A stretch of 64,000 nt of DNA from Flavobacterium sp. I-STPP5a (lineage in GTDB: Bacteria > Bacteroidota > Bacteroidia > Flavobacteriales > Flavobacteriaceae): the NCBI RefSeq assembly GCF_009764685.1, contig NZ_VHLM01000019.1, forward strand, positions 62,001-126,000, in the 5' to 3' direction. The position numbers and the translations under genes were made by a program. Of the stretch, positions 16,169 through 24,901 are shown piece by piece. A model generated the notes under the pieces. That model had not been told where the DNA came from and ran no database searches. It saw only the letters and a program-made list of their open reading frames with translations. Positions within the stretch are counted from its first letter, which is position 1, and each line of letters opens with the position of its first letter.

Positions 16169-18145
16169 TTGATTTCAAAAGCTACAATTGATATTGTTTA
16201 TGAAACTGCTCGTGTAGAGGAGGTTATTGGTGAATTTGTTCATTTAAAAAGAGCAGGAAGTAATTATAAAGGTTTAAGTCCATTCTCTGAAGAGCGTTCA
16301 CCATCATTTATGGTTTCTCCGGCTAAAGGAATCTGGAAGGATTTTAGTTCTGGAAAAGGCGGAAATGCTGTTGCTTTCTTGATGGAGCACTCTCATTTTA
16401 CGTATCCAGAAGCCATTAGATACTTAGCCAAAAAATATAATATTGAAATTGAAGAAACAGAGCAAACAGATCAAGAAAAAGCACTCACAGATACTCGAGA
16501 AAGCATGTATTTGGTCTCGGAATTTGCCAAAACGTATTTCCACAATACACTTTTAAATTCCGAAGAGGGAAAAGCTATAGGCTACTCGTACTTTAAGGAA
16601 AGGGGTTTTACAAATGAAACCATCAAAAAATTCAGTCTAGGATATTCACCTGAAAGCTGGGATGCGTTTACAAAAGAAGCTCTTGGCAAAGGATATAAAT
16701 TAGAATTTCTGGAAAGTACAGGACTTACAATTCCCAAAGAGGACAGGCCTTTTGATCGCTTCAAGGGGCGTGTGATGTTCCCTATTGAGAGCATGTCTGG
16801 ACGAGTCTTGGGTTTTGGAGGTCGTATCTTAACCAATGATAAAAAAGCAGCAAAATACCTAAACTCACCTGAAAGTGAAATTTACCACAAGAGTAAAGTG
16901 CTGTATGGTATTTATCAAGCCAAACAATCCATAGCAAAATTAAACAATTGTTACCTTGTTGAAGGATATACGGATGTGATACAATTCAATCAATCTGGTA
17001 TTGAGAATGTGGTAGCGTCATCTGGTACTGCCTTGACGCCAGATCAAATTAGACTGATAAATAGATTAACAAAAAACATTACCGTTTTATTTGATGGAGA
17101 TGCAGCAGGATTGCGCGCCTCTGTGCGTGGAATTGATTTGATACTTGAAGAGGGTATGAATGTCAAAGTATGTACTTTTCCCGATGGGGAAGATCCAGAT
17201 AGTTTTGCAAAAAAAACGTCGTATGATGATTTAGTCTATTATCTTGAAAATAATTCTAAAGATTTCATTCAGTTCAAAGCATCGCTCTTAATGAATGAAG
17301 CCAAAAACGATCCAGTAAAAAAAGCCGACCTGATTCGGGATATGGTAGGGAGTATATCTAAAATTCCAGATCGAATTCAACGCGAAATTTACATTCAGGA
17401 ATGTTCCCGAATTATGGATATTTCAGAGCAAGTATTACAAAGTACTCTGGCACAATTGTCTCAAAAAGAAGTTGCCGAGGTTGGAAAAAAACAAAAACAA
17501 GAGCAACAAGCTTTTGAAATTGTTAAAAATGAAAACCCTATTGCTGCCAATAAAGTTGATGTATTAAATCGATTGGAACGTAAAATAATTGAAATTTTAC
17601 TGCTGTATGGCAACCTTGAAGAAGAATTTGAAGATGTTTTTTTGCGTACAAATGCTGAAGGCGAAATTGAAACTGTTTCAGAAAATAGAAACTATAAAAT
17701 TTACCAGCGTATTTATCTCAGTTTGCAAGAAGATGAGGTGCAACTTGCCAATCCTTTGTTTAGGGCAATTTACAATGACTTGATAGCATTTTATAATGAG
17801 AATGAATCCTTTAGTATGGAGCAGTATTTAATGCGATTGGATGTTGACTTTGCCCAAGAAGTAACAGATATTTTAATGGAAGATGAGCAACTCGTTCTTC
17901 ATGATTGGGTAGGTCAAAATATTTTTCCAAAAACTAAAAATGAAACCATTGGTCAAGAAGTTACGGAGACTATCTTAACACTTAGATGGTATCTTGTGGG
18001 CAGTATTATAGAAGAATTAAAAAGCTCCATATCATCTGAACCAAATTCAGATAATACAGAGCCTTTATCATTAGTTATGGATTATAATATTTTAATCCAT
18101 TCTTTTTCAAAAAAATTAGGTCGTGTAATGTCAAGATATTACTAA
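16169..18145 (+). CDS. dnaG: DNA primase DnaG with a degenerate CHC2 zinc finger
   Basis: A 658-residue primase that makes RNA primers for replication. Start is TTG at 16169 (ISKATIDIVYETARVEEVIG). The N-terminal finger aligns to the CHC2 fold (SNYKGLSPFSEERSPSF then IWKDFSSGKGGNAVAFL), but all four zinc ligands are gone: the C, H, C, C positions read S, S, D, S. The catalytic core is intact: the TOPRIM segment YLVEGYTDVIQF and LFDGDAAGLRAS carry the acidic metal ligands. The C-terminal helicase-binding part is present. It overlaps the convergent response-regulator gene by 4 bp at its 3' end. Confidence 0.93.
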   Translation: MISKATIDIVYETARVEEVIGEFVHLKRAGSNYKGLSPFSEERSPSFMVSPAKGIWKDFSSGKGGNAVAFLMEHSHFTYPEAIRYLAKKYNIEIEETEQTDQEKALTDTRESMYLVSEFAKTYFHNTLLNSEEGKAIGYSYFKERGFTNETIKKFSLGYSPESWDAFTKEALGKGYKLEFLESTGLTIPKEDRPFDRFKGRVMFPIESMSGRVLGFGGRILTNDKKAAKYLNSPESEIYHKSKVLYGIYQAKQSIAKLNNCYLVEGYTDVIQFNQSGIENVVASSGTALTPDQIRLINRLTKNITVLFDGDAAGLRASVRGIDLILEEGMNVKVCTFPDGEDPDSFAKKTSYDDLVYYLENNSKDFIQFKASLLMNEAKNDPVKKADLIRDMVGSISKIPDRIQREIYIQECSRIMDISEQVLQSTLAQLSQKEVAEVGKKQKQEQQAFEIVKNENPIAANKVDVLNRLERKIIEILLLYGNLEEEFEDVFLRTNAEGEIETVSENRNYKIYQRIYLSLQEDEVQLANPLFRAIYNDLIAFYNENESFSMEQYLMRLDVDFAQEVTDILMEDEQLVLHDWVGQNIFPKTKNETIGQEVTETILTLRWYLVGSIIEELKSSISSEPNSDNTEPLSLVMDYNILIHSFSKKLGRVMSRYY

Positions 18146-18771
18146 ACGATTTCTAATTTTTTTGCTTTGTCTACTAGATCAACCAGATTGGTAACATTTA
18201 GTTTAGTTAATAAACGTAATTTGTAAGTACTGATTGTTTTTTCATTCAGGTTTAAGATATCAGCAATTTCGTGATTCTTTTTCCCTCCACTCAAGTAGCG
18301 TAATACTTCTACCTCACGGTTTGAAAGCTTACGATACAATCGTTCACTTTTACTTTGTTTTGCAATCAAGGCTAAGTTTTTCTTCACGGTTTCATTCATG
18401 ATGATCTTACCTTGTGATACTTTTATAATAGCAATTCCTAGTGTTTCTAACTTTTCGGATTTGTGCACAAAGCCAGATGCTCCGGCTTTAATGGCATTTG
18501 GTGCATAAATCTGTTCAGAGAGTCCACTGTATAAAATTACTTTTGTTTTTGGAAAATCTTTCAAGATCGTTTTGACCTCAAAGATGCTGGAAAGTCCTTC
18601 CAGATCCAAATCTAGTACTAATACATCAATGTCTTTGGTTTGAAGTATATCTCGTACCATTAAGAAATTGCCTACATTGGCTACAATGGAGATGTCAGCA
18701 TTATCTTTAAAGTAAGATTTTACTCCAAAATGCACAACAGGATAATTATCGGCTATACATACTTTAATCAT
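18142..18771 (-). CDS. NarL/FixJ-type response regulator, orphan
   Basis: A 209-residue two-domain transcription factor. The receiver domain (residues 1-~120) has the acidic start VCIADNYPVV, a phospho-acceptor region LVLDLDLEG near residue 53, and the HKSE lysine near residue 105. The C-terminal LuxR-type helix-turn-helix is KLSNREVEVLRYLSGGKKNHEIADIL and NEKTISTYKLRLLTKL. No histidine kinase gene is next to it, so its partner is elsewhere. It is convergent with dnaG and lies downstream of nadE on the same strand, with a 98-bp A/T-rich gap and no terminator visible. Confidence 0.9.
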   Translation of the reverse strand: MIKVCIADNYPVVHFGVKSYFKDNADISIVANVGNFLMVRDILQTKDIDVLVLDLDLEGLSSIFEVKTILKDFPKTKVILYSGLSEQIYAPNAIKAGASGFVHKSEKLETLGIAIIKVSQGKIIMNETVKKNLALIAKQSKSERLYRKLSNREVEVLRYLSGGKKNHEIADILNLNEKTISTYKLRLLTKLNVTNLVDLVDKAKKLEIV

Positions 18772-18869
18772 AATTTTAATTTTTTTTGAATTGTTTGTAA
18801 TTGGAAATGTAAAATTAATAAATAAATTCTGTAATTAATTGTAAATCAACATAAAAATTTAATTTTTTA

Positions 18870-19667
18870 TTAAATTTGTATTTTACAAACCGGAATAGGC
18901 TCCATTTTATGGCGGTTTGCAGTGTTTAAACGTTTGTAAATTTCGAATACATTTTTTTGTCTTCCTTCAAAATCAGATACTTTTTTTCCAGATTCATCAG
19001 CGAGCATTGCCCATTCTAATTCGTCATAACTAGCTCCTAGTTGGTCTTCATCTGTTCTATCATCACCAAAAAGACCATCTGTAGGAGATGCCTCTTGAAT
19101 AGAAGTTGGAATTTTTAGATATTGGCCTAACTCATACACTTCAGATTTCATCAAGTCAGCAATAGGGCTCAAATCTACGCCGCCGTCACCATATTTTGTA
19201 TAAAAACCAACACCAAAATCTTCAACTTTGTTTCCGGTTCCAGCAACTAGTAATCCATGTAGTCCTGCAAGGTAGTACAAGGTAGTCATGCGTAAACGGG
19301 CACGCGTGTTCGCTAAGGAAAGGTTGAGTTTTGCCTCATCAATGCTATGAGGAACGCATTGTTTAAAAGTTTCAAATACAGCTGTCAAATCAGTTTGTAC
19401 GCTTTGTACGTTTGTGAATCTAGATTTTAATTGCTCTATGTGCTCTTGAGCTCTTTTTACATGACTTTCGGCTTGATGTATGGGCATTTCAACACATAAA
19501 ACTTGAAGGCCTGTTTGTGCACACAAAGTAGAGGTTACTGCAGAGTCTACACCACCCGAAATACCTATGACAAAACCATTAACTTTTGCGTTTTCGGCAT
19601 AGGTTTTTAACCAATTGACGATATGGGTATTTACTTCTTCAACTTCAAAAACACTTTTTTTAGTCAT
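18870..19667 (-). CDS. nadE: NAD+ synthetase (ammonia-dependent type)
   Basis: A 265-residue enzyme that converts nicotinate adenine dinucleotide to NAD+ with ATP and ammonia. The PP-loop SGGVDSAVTS is at about residues 39-48; ARLRMTTLYYLAG and GTGNKVEDFGVGFYTKYGD follow, with the substrate loop SPTDGLFGDDRTDEDQLG. No glutaminase domain is present. The gene is divergent from gldB, an arrangement conserved in gliding flavobacteria, and the two share an overlapping promoter region. Confidence 0.95.
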   Translation of the reverse strand: MTKKSVFEVEEVNTHIVNWLKTYAENAKVNGFVIGISGGVDSAVTSTLCAQTGLQVLCVEMPIHQAESHVKRAQEHIEQLKSRFTNVQSVQTDLTAVFETFKQCVPHSIDEAKLNLSLANTRARLRMTTLYYLAGLHGLLVAGTGNKVEDFGVGFYTKYGDGGVDLSPIADLMKSEVYELGQYLKIPTSIQEASPTDGLFGDDRTDEDQLGASYDELEWAMLADESGKKVSDFEGRQKNVFEIYKRLNTANRHKMEPIPVCKIQI

Positions 19668-19696
19668 AATAATTCACGTTTTAAAAAGGAGGGATG

Positions 19697-19712
19697 TATA
19701 TTTGCAAAAGTA
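19697..19712. promoter_or_regulatory. Abutting divergent -7 elements for nadE and gldB
   Basis: TATATTTG on the plus strand (19697-19704) is followed at once by CAAAAGTA (19705-19712), which reads TACTTTTG on the minus strand. Both are exact TAnnTTTG elements, facing gldB and nadE respectively. Confidence 0.6.
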
Positions 19713-19764
19713 ATTTGTTGTGCATTAATTCCCAGAGTTACATACACAAATTTAATTAATTAAT

Positions 19765-20721
19765 ATGAAAAAACACCTAATAGTAGCATTCTTTTGTCTT
19801 GTTCTAATGGCATGTGAGAAAAAAACGCAAGTAGAACGTGAAGTTGCATCGATTCCTGTAGACTTAAAGGTAGAAAGATTTGACAAACTTTTTTTTGAAA
19901 CTAAACCAGAAAATTTAGATAAGGTTAAAAAACAGTATCCTTATTTTTTTCCTGCAGGTAATGATAATCGAGTTTGGATAGAAAAAATGCAAAACCCTCT
20001 TTGGCGTGAATTATATACAGAGGTTCAAAAAAAGTATGCCAACATACAACCTGTAAAGAAAGAGCTAGATGGTTTATTTAAGCAAATAAAATATCATTTT
20101 CCAAAAACAAGAACCCCAAAAGTGATCACTGTGATTTCTGAAATGGATTACACAACCAAAGCAATTTATGCCGACTCATTGGTAATCATTTCTCTTGAAT
20201 TGTACTTAGGAAAGGATCATAAGTTTTATCAATTTCCCAATTATCTAAAACAAAATTTTGAAGAAAGACAAATTGCACCTGATGTAGTGTCCAGTTTTGC
20301 CATGCGTAAAATTCCTCCGGGAACTCAAAAAGAGTTGTTGTCTCAAATGGTTTATTGGGGTAAGCAACTTTATCTGAAAGATGTACTACTGCCTACTTAC
20401 TCAGATGCCGAAAAAATAGGGTACACTACTGAACAAATAAAATGGTGTGAAGAAAATGAAAGTTACATGTGGCGCTATTTCTTAGAAAAGGAGATGCTTT
20501 ACAGTAGTGAGCAAAAATTAGCAAATAGGTTTATCAATGCTGCACCGTTCTCCAAATTTTATTTAGAAATTGATAATGATTCGCCCGGTCAAGTAGGCGT
20601 ATGGGTAGGATGGCAAATTGTTAGGGCTTACATGGAAAATAGTGGCGCTTCACTAGAGGAATTATTAAAAACAGACGCAAAAGAAATCTTTGTTAAATCA
20701 AAATACAAACCCAAAAAATAA
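19765..20721 (+). CDS. gldB: Gliding motility lipoprotein GldB
   Basis: A 318-residue lipoprotein with a signal peptide ending LMAC (lipobox cysteine about residue 17). The mature start (EREVASIPVDLKVERFDKLFF) and the segment KKQYPYFFPAGNDNRVW match GldB, required for gliding and the linked type IX secretion machinery in Flavobacterium. The C-terminal region PGQVGVWVGWQIVRAYMENS has the look of a degenerate DUF2268/peptidase-like fold. Its stop and the ATG of gldC share one base (TAATG), so the two are translationally coupled. Confidence 0.92.
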   Translation: MKKHLIVAFFCLVLMACEKKTQVEREVASIPVDLKVERFDKLFFETKPENLDKVKKQYPYFFPAGNDNRVWIEKMQNPLWRELYTEVQKKYANIQPVKKELDGLFKQIKYHFPKTRTPKVITVISEMDYTTKAIYADSLVIISLELYLGKDHKFYQFPNYLKQNFEERQIAPDVVSSFAMRKIPPGTQKELLSQMVYWGKQLYLKDVLLPTYSDAEKIGYTTEQIKWCEENESYMWRYFLEKEMLYSSEQKLANRFINAAPFSKFYLEIDNDSPGQVGVWVGWQIVRAYMENSGASLEELLKTDAKEIFVKSKYKPKK

Positions 20722-21059
20722 TGTCAAATACCATTACATCAGAAATAAAATTTTTAGTTGAACTCGATGAAAATCGCGTTCCAGAAAAACTAATGTGGAC
20801 TGCCAAAGATGGTGGCGTAGAGCACGAAGAAGCAAAAGCTATAATGTTATCAATATGGGATAGCAAAGCAAAAGAAAGTATGAGAATTGATTTGTGGACA
20901 AAGGATATGCCGGTAGATGAAATGAAAATTTTCTTCCATCAAACTTTAGTTGCCATGTCTGATACTTTTAATAGGGCTACAAACGACGAAAAAATGGCTG
21001 AAACAATGAAGGATTTTTGCGATTATTTTGCAGAAAAACTGGACTTAACCAAAAAATAA
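20721..21059 (+). CDS. gldC: Gliding motility protein GldC
   Basis: A 112-residue soluble, acidic protein without signal peptide, matching GldC in length, sequence (TSEIKFLVELDENRVPEK; HEEAKAIMLSIWDSK) and position after gldB. In F. johnsoniae loss of gldC weakens gliding rather than abolishing it. It probably works in the cytosol, unlike lipoprotein GldB. A bidirectional terminator follows. Confidence 0.92.
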   Translation: MSNTITSEIKFLVELDENRVPEKLMWTAKDGGVEHEEAKAIMLSIWDSKAKESMRIDLWTKDMPVDEMKIFFHQTLVAMSDTFNRATNDEKMAETMKDFCDYFAEKLDLTKK

Positions 21060-21096
21060 AAAAAATAAGAGCTGTTGCTACAGCTCTTATTTTTTT
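21060..21096. terminator. Bidirectional terminator after gldC
   Basis: AAAAAATAAGAGCTG pairs with CAGCTCTTATTTTTT around a 6-nt loop. The right arm's T-run also covers the stop codon region of the convergent lipoprotein gene. Confidence 0.9.
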
Positions 21097-21734
21097 GGAA
21101 TCGATTTCTTTTTAAGATCTTTCAATATTTTTTTAAGACTTCCTAATACTAATTTATTAGAGCTTCGATGAAAGTTGATATTGTCAATGAGTTTGTTTGA
21201 TTTTTTGGTCTCCCAAATTGACTTTTGTTTTTCGGCACGATCGCTGCCAATTGCTTTTTGAGTATATATAATTTGATGTAAATTCAAATCGTATATTTCT
21301 AGAGTCACTTCAGCATTGTTTTCCTCTGTTGATTGTTCATCGTCAAATAAAGAGACTGTTCCTAACTCATCCTTATTTTTTTTAGTAGACACATTGATAA
21401 AGTAATCAAATCCGGTACCTGCTTGTAGTGATTTGATTTGTTCTTTATTGGGGTTAAGGGGTATGTTTTCAGGAAGGAGCAAACTATTAACATCAGCCCG
21501 AAAATAATAACGATTGCCTATATTTTCAGTGAAAAATAATGTTGTTTCTTGGGTGAGTTTGTCTCGGTTTTCCTTAGTGCTGTTAATCGTGTTTAAGAGC
21601 CATTTTCCTTGAGTAAAATCTACGCCTGTTTTGTAATCATGATTCGTAAGTAGATAGGTGTTTGATTTACAGGAAGTCAGAGTGATAAAAAGTGTTCCAA
21701 CTATGAAAAAGATGTTTCTACTGTTTGAATTCAT
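21087..21734 (-). CDS. Lipoprotein of unknown function
   Basis: A 215-residue protein with a signal peptide and lipobox LTSC (cysteine about residue 22). The mature part is polar, with a beta-type region (NRYYFRADVNSLLLPENIP) and a basic, lysine-rich tail (LKKILKDLKKKSIPKK). I do not recognise a family. It lies 13 bp after engB on the same strand, as the last gene of the hydrolase-engB operon. Its 3' end sits inside the gldC terminator stem. Confidence 0.75.
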   Translation of the reverse strand: MNSNSRNIFFIVGTLFITLTSCKSNTYLLTNHDYKTGVDFTQGKWLLNTINSTKENRDKLTQETTLFFTENIGNRYYFRADVNSLLLPENIPLNPNKEQIKSLQAGTGFDYFINVSTKKNKDELGTVSLFDDEQSTEENNAEVTLEIYDLNLHQIIYTQKAIGSDRAEKQKSIWETKKSNKLIDNINFHRSSNKLVLGSLKKILKDLKKKSIPKK

Positions 21735-21747
21735 TGGAAAATTAGCT

Positions 21748-22368
21748 CTAAAATTGACTATTGTTTTTAAAAACTTCTTGATTTACATCATCAATATAGG
21801 TCAATAACTCTTCCTTTCCTGTTGATTCTGTTGCTGATGTAACAAAATACTGAGGCATTTCGGCCCAGTTATTAGCAAACATTTTCTTTTTGTAGGCGGC
21901 AATGTGGGAGTCAATTTTTACTTTACTAATCTTATCGGCTTTGGTAAAAATAATACAAAACGGAATTTCACTTTCGCCCATGTACGACATGAATTCAACA
22001 TCTATCGTTTGTGCTTCATGTCTAATATCAATTAGTACAAAAGCGCAAACAAGTTGTTCTCTTGTTTCAAAATAATCAGTAATGAATTCTTGAAATATAG
22101 ACTTCGTTTTTTTAGATACTTTAGCGTAACCATAGCCAGGTAAATCAACTAAGAACCAGTTATTGTTAATCAAAAAATGATTTATTAATTGTGTTTTTCC
22201 TGGGCGTCCCGATGTTTTAGCTAATTTTTTGTGGTTGGTAATCATGTTAATCAATGATGATTTTCCCACATTAGATCGGCCTATAAAAGCATACTCCGGT
22301 AAAAAGTCTTTAGGACATTTAGAAACATCGGAGTTACTGATAACAAATTCGGCAGTATTAATTTTCAT
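21748..22368 (-). CDS. engB: Ribosome biogenesis GTPase YihA/YsxC/EngB
   Basis: A 206-residue TRAFAC GTPase needed for large-subunit ribosome assembly. G1 is FIGRSNVGKSSLIN, the switch region RPGKTQLINHF is followed by G3 VDLPGYGYAKV, and G4 is FTKADK. The frame extends upstream to 22437, but those 23 residues would overlap the preceding hydrolase gene; the ATG at 22368 (MKINTAEFVISN) is the family's normal start and leaves a 28-bp gap. Confidence 0.95.
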   Translation of the reverse strand: MKINTAEFVISNSDVSKCPKDFLPEYAFIGRSNVGKSSLINMITNHKKLAKTSGRPGKTQLINHFLINNNWFLVDLPGYGYAKVSKKTKSIFQEFITDYFETREQLVCAFVLIDIRHEAQTIDVEFMSYMGESEIPFCIIFTKADKISKVKIDSHIAAYKKKMFANNWAEMPQYFVTSATESTGKEELLTYIDDVNQEVFKNNSQF

Positions 22369-22396
22369 GTTGTAAGGTGTAAAATGCAGCTTCGCA

Positions 22397-23170
22397 TTAA
22401 TGTATTGCAAGATGCGTATTGGTAAGCCATTCTTCAAGTAAGCGATTGAATTCTTCTGGATGCTCCATCATAGCAGCATGGCCGCATTTGTCAATCCAAT
22501 ATAATGTAGAATTGGGTAATAATTTATTGAATTCTTCGGCAACATCTGGAGGTGTCACTTTATCATTTTTCCCCCAAATAATACAAGTTTGTACGTGCAT
22601 TTTAGGTAAATCTTTGGCCATATTATGGCGTATAGCGCTTTTAGCAATTGTAAGCGTCTTTATCAGTTTGATACGGTCATTTACAGATTCGTATACTTCG
22701 TCTATTAATTCTTTCGTCGCTACTTTTGGGTCGTAGAATACGTCTTCGGCTTTCTTTTTTATGTATTCGTAATCACCTCTTTTTGGGTAGCTGTCGCCCA
22801 TGGCGCTTTCATACAGTCCAGAACTGCCTGTTATTACTAAACCTGCTACTTTTTCAGGATACATTTTAGTATGGTATAATGCAATATGTCCTCCTAATGA
22901 GTTTCCAAGTAAAATAACACGTTCTAGTCCTTTGTAGGTAATGAAGTCTTTAACGTATTTGGCAAAATTTTTTACATTGGTTTTTAAAATATTTTGTGTG
23001 TAAATAGGTAAATCTGGGATGATAATTTTGTAACCCTTTGACGAAAAGTGATTGGCAACAGCATCAAAATTACTAAGCCCGCCCATAAGTCCATGTAAAA
23101 TGACAATTGGAGTCCCTTCACCTGCTTCATAATAGCTGTATCTACCCTCTTTTTTATAGTGTTTTTCCAT
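22397..23170 (-). CDS. Alpha/beta hydrolase
   Basis: A 257-residue cytosolic hydrolase. The oxyanion-side motif is VILHGLMGGLSNF, the nucleophile elbow is LGNSLGGH (serine about residue 94), and the acid and histidine are seen in IIWGKNDKVTPP and KCGHAAMMEHPEEF. The frame runs back to 23302 but those 44 residues are A/T-driven; the ATG at 23170 is chosen because a -7 box lies 30 bp before it. The substrate is unknown. It heads an operon with engB and a lipoprotein gene. Confidence 0.88.
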   Translation of the reverse strand: MEKHYKKEGRYSYYEAGEGTPIVILHGLMGGLSNFDAVANHFSSKGYKIIIPDLPIYTQNILKTNVKNFAKYVKDFITYKGLERVILLGNSLGGHIALYHTKMYPEKVAGLVITGSSGLYESAMGDSYPKRGDYEYIKKKAEDVFYDPKVATKELIDEVYESVNDRIKLIKTLTIAKSAIRHNMAKDLPKMHVQTCIIWGKNDKVTPPDVAEEFNKLLPNSTLYWIDKCGHAAMMEHPEEFNRLLEEWLTNTHLAIH

Positions 23171-23199
23171 TTTTTTTAAATCCCTATTTTCAATTTTGA

Positions 23200-23207
23200 C
23201 AAATATA
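23200..23207 (-). promoter_or_regulatory. -7 element for the hydrolase-engB operon
   Basis: On the minus strand TATATTTG matches TAnnTTTG exactly, 30 bp before the chosen hydrolase ATG. No -33 match is seen at the usual distance. Confidence 0.5.
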
Positions 23208-23450
23208 GGATTTAATAAATAAAAATGAATTTTTAAGGCAATTTTTAATTGTAAAATTATCACTAGTGTGAGGTAAATAATGTTATTTATGTTGCGAATC
23301 ATTGTGTTTTTTATCCTAAAAATAGATAGTAAAAGCTTGAGATTTCAATATTTTCAATAATACAATTTCAATTTGTCTTGCTCGAAACCATGTTTAATAA
23401 AAGAGAGTGTAACTTTTTGATATTGTGCAAATTAATAGTTTTGGCTAGAA

Positions 23451-23497
23451 AGTGGTTAAACTTATTAACAAAGTGGTAGTAAGTGGTAAATAGTGGT
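23451..23497 (+). promoter_or_regulatory. Probable MraZ operator: four AGTGGT boxes in helical phase
   Basis: AGTGGT occurs at 23451, 23472, 23482 and 23492, that is at spacings of 21, 10 and 10 bp. MraZ proteins autoregulate by binding short direct GTGG-type repeats with a 10-bp period upstream of mraZ in E. coli. The last two boxes cover the -33 region of the -7 box at 23509, so binding would block the polymerase. The rest of the 371-bp intergenic gap (23208-23450) shows nothing I can name. Confidence 0.75.
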
Positions 23498-23508
23498 AGA
23501 TTTTTTTC

Positions 23509-23516
23509 TATTTTTG
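23509..23516 (+). promoter_or_regulatory. -7 element of the dcw cluster promoter
   Basis: TATTTTTG matches TAnnTTTG, 25 bp before the mraZ TTG start and directly after the last MraZ box. Confidence 0.55.
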
Positions 23517-23541
23517 CTCTCCATCATTTAATACTTTTTGT

Positions 23542-24015
23542 TTGGACACAATTGTAGGAACATATGAATGCAAAGTTGATGCAAAAGGCAGGATGCTACT
23601 ACCAGCACCGCTTAAAAAGCAATTGGCTTCATCACTTCAAGACGGTTTTGTTTTGAAGCGTTCCGTGTTTCAGTCCTGTCTCGAGTTGTATCCTATGCAA
23701 GAGTGGAATGTGATGATGGCAAAAATTAACAAACTCAATCGGTTTGTGAAAAAAAACAATGATTTTATCCGCAGGTTTACTGCAGGAGTAAAAGTAGTAG
23801 AGATTGACGCGTTAGGTAGATTGCTGGCTCCGAAGGATTTAGCGGTTTTTGCAAGTATTACTAAGGATGTTGTTTTCTCCTCATCAATTAATATGGTAGA
23901 GATTTGGGACAAAGATTTGTATGAGAAATCAATAAGTGGAGATGATCTGGATTTTGCAGATTTAGCAGAAGAAGTAATGGGGAATTTAAATGACGACAAC
24001 AATGGAATATCATAA
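23542..24015 (+). CDS. mraZ: Transcriptional regulator / division protein MraZ
   Basis: A 157-residue protein with two AbrB-like SpoVT domains, each showing the MraZ signature: GTYECKVDAKGRMLLPAPLK (about residues 6-25) and EIDALGRLLAPKDL (about residues 87-100). The start is TTG at 23542, the position that gives the family's usual N-terminus. MraZ forms a ring that binds repeats upstream of its own gene and represses the dcw cluster. The 3' end overlaps rsmH by 26 bp. Confidence 0.94.
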   Translation: MDTIVGTYECKVDAKGRMLLPAPLKKQLASSLQDGFVLKRSVFQSCLELYPMQEWNVMMAKINKLNRFVKKNNDFIRRFTAGVKVVEIDALGRLLAPKDLAVFASITKDVVFSSSINMVEIWDKDLYEKSISGDDLDFADLAEEVMGNLNDDNNGIS

Positions 24016-24898
24016 TCCTGTTTTGCTCCAGGAATCAGTAGATGGTTTAAATATTCATCCTGATGGAGTATATGTAGATGTAACTTTTGGAGGAGGAGGT
24101 CATTCAAAAGAAATTTTGAAACGGCTGGGGCCAAATGGGAAGTTGTTTGCCTTTGATCAAGATGAAGACGCATTAGCAAACGCATTAGCTGATGATAGAT
24201 TTACCCTGATAAATGAAAACTTCCGTTTTATAAAACGGTTTTTGCGTTTTTATGGAGTAAAGAGTGTTGATGGCATTTTAGGAGACCTTGGAGTTTCTTC
24301 TCATCAGTTTGATGTTCCAGAAAGAGGTTTCTCAACTCGTTTTGATGCTGACTTAGATATGAGAATGAGCCAGAAGAATGACTTGAGTGCTTACAAGGTG
24401 GTAAACGAATATGATGAAGCTAACTTAAAAAGAGTTTTCTTGGATTATGGAGAATTGAAAAATGCTCCGGTACTGGCAAGAACTATTGTGGAGGCCAGAA
24501 CGCAATATCCAATAAAAACTACCGATGAGTTAAAAGAGGTTTTGTCAAGGTATTTGCCAGAAAGAGTTAAGAATAAAATATTGGCTCAGATTTATCAAGC
24601 CATACGTATAGAGGTGAATCAAGAGATGGATGTTTTAAAGGAGTTTTTAGAACAATCTTTAGAAATCTTAAAACCAGAAGGACGTTTGAGTGTTATTTCA
24701 TATCATTCACTTGAAGACCGATTGGTAAAAAGATTTGTAAAAAACGGAATGTTTGATGGGGAGCCAGAACGTGATTTTTTTGGAAATTTTTCGGTTCCAT
24801 TTAAAACCATTGGAAAATTAATTGTTCCCAATGCTAACGAGATTAAAGAGAATAATAGAGCAAGAAGTGCCAAGTTAAGAATTGCTGAAAAAAGATAA
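23990..24898 (+). CDS. rsmH: 16S rRNA (cytosine1402-N4)-methyltransferase RsmH
   Basis: A 302-residue class I methyltransferase modifying C1402 in the ribosomal P site. SAM-binding YVDVTFGGGGHSKEIL is at about residues 28-43, with DGILGDLGVSSHQFD, DADLDMRM and VISYHSLEDRLVKRF downstream, all diagnostic. The start chosen is ATG 23990 (MTTTMEYHNPVLLQE); a second ATG at 24002 is possible. It overlaps mraZ and is followed after 3 bp by the ftsL-like gene. Confidence 0.95.
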   Translation: MTTTMEYHNPVLLQESVDGLNIHPDGVYVDVTFGGGGHSKEILKRLGPNGKLFAFDQDEDALANALADDRFTLINENFRFIKRFLRFYGVKSVDGILGDLGVSSHQFDVPERGFSTRFDADLDMRMSQKNDLSAYKVVNEYDEANLKRVFLDYGELKNAPVLARTIVEARTQYPIKTTDELKEVLSRYLPERVKNKILAQIYQAIRIEVNQEMDVLKEFLEQSLEILKPEGRLSVISYHSLEDRLVKRFVKNGMFDGEPERDFFGNFSVPFKTIGKLIVPNANEIKENNRARSAKLRIAEKR

Positions 24899-24901
24899 AA
24901 A

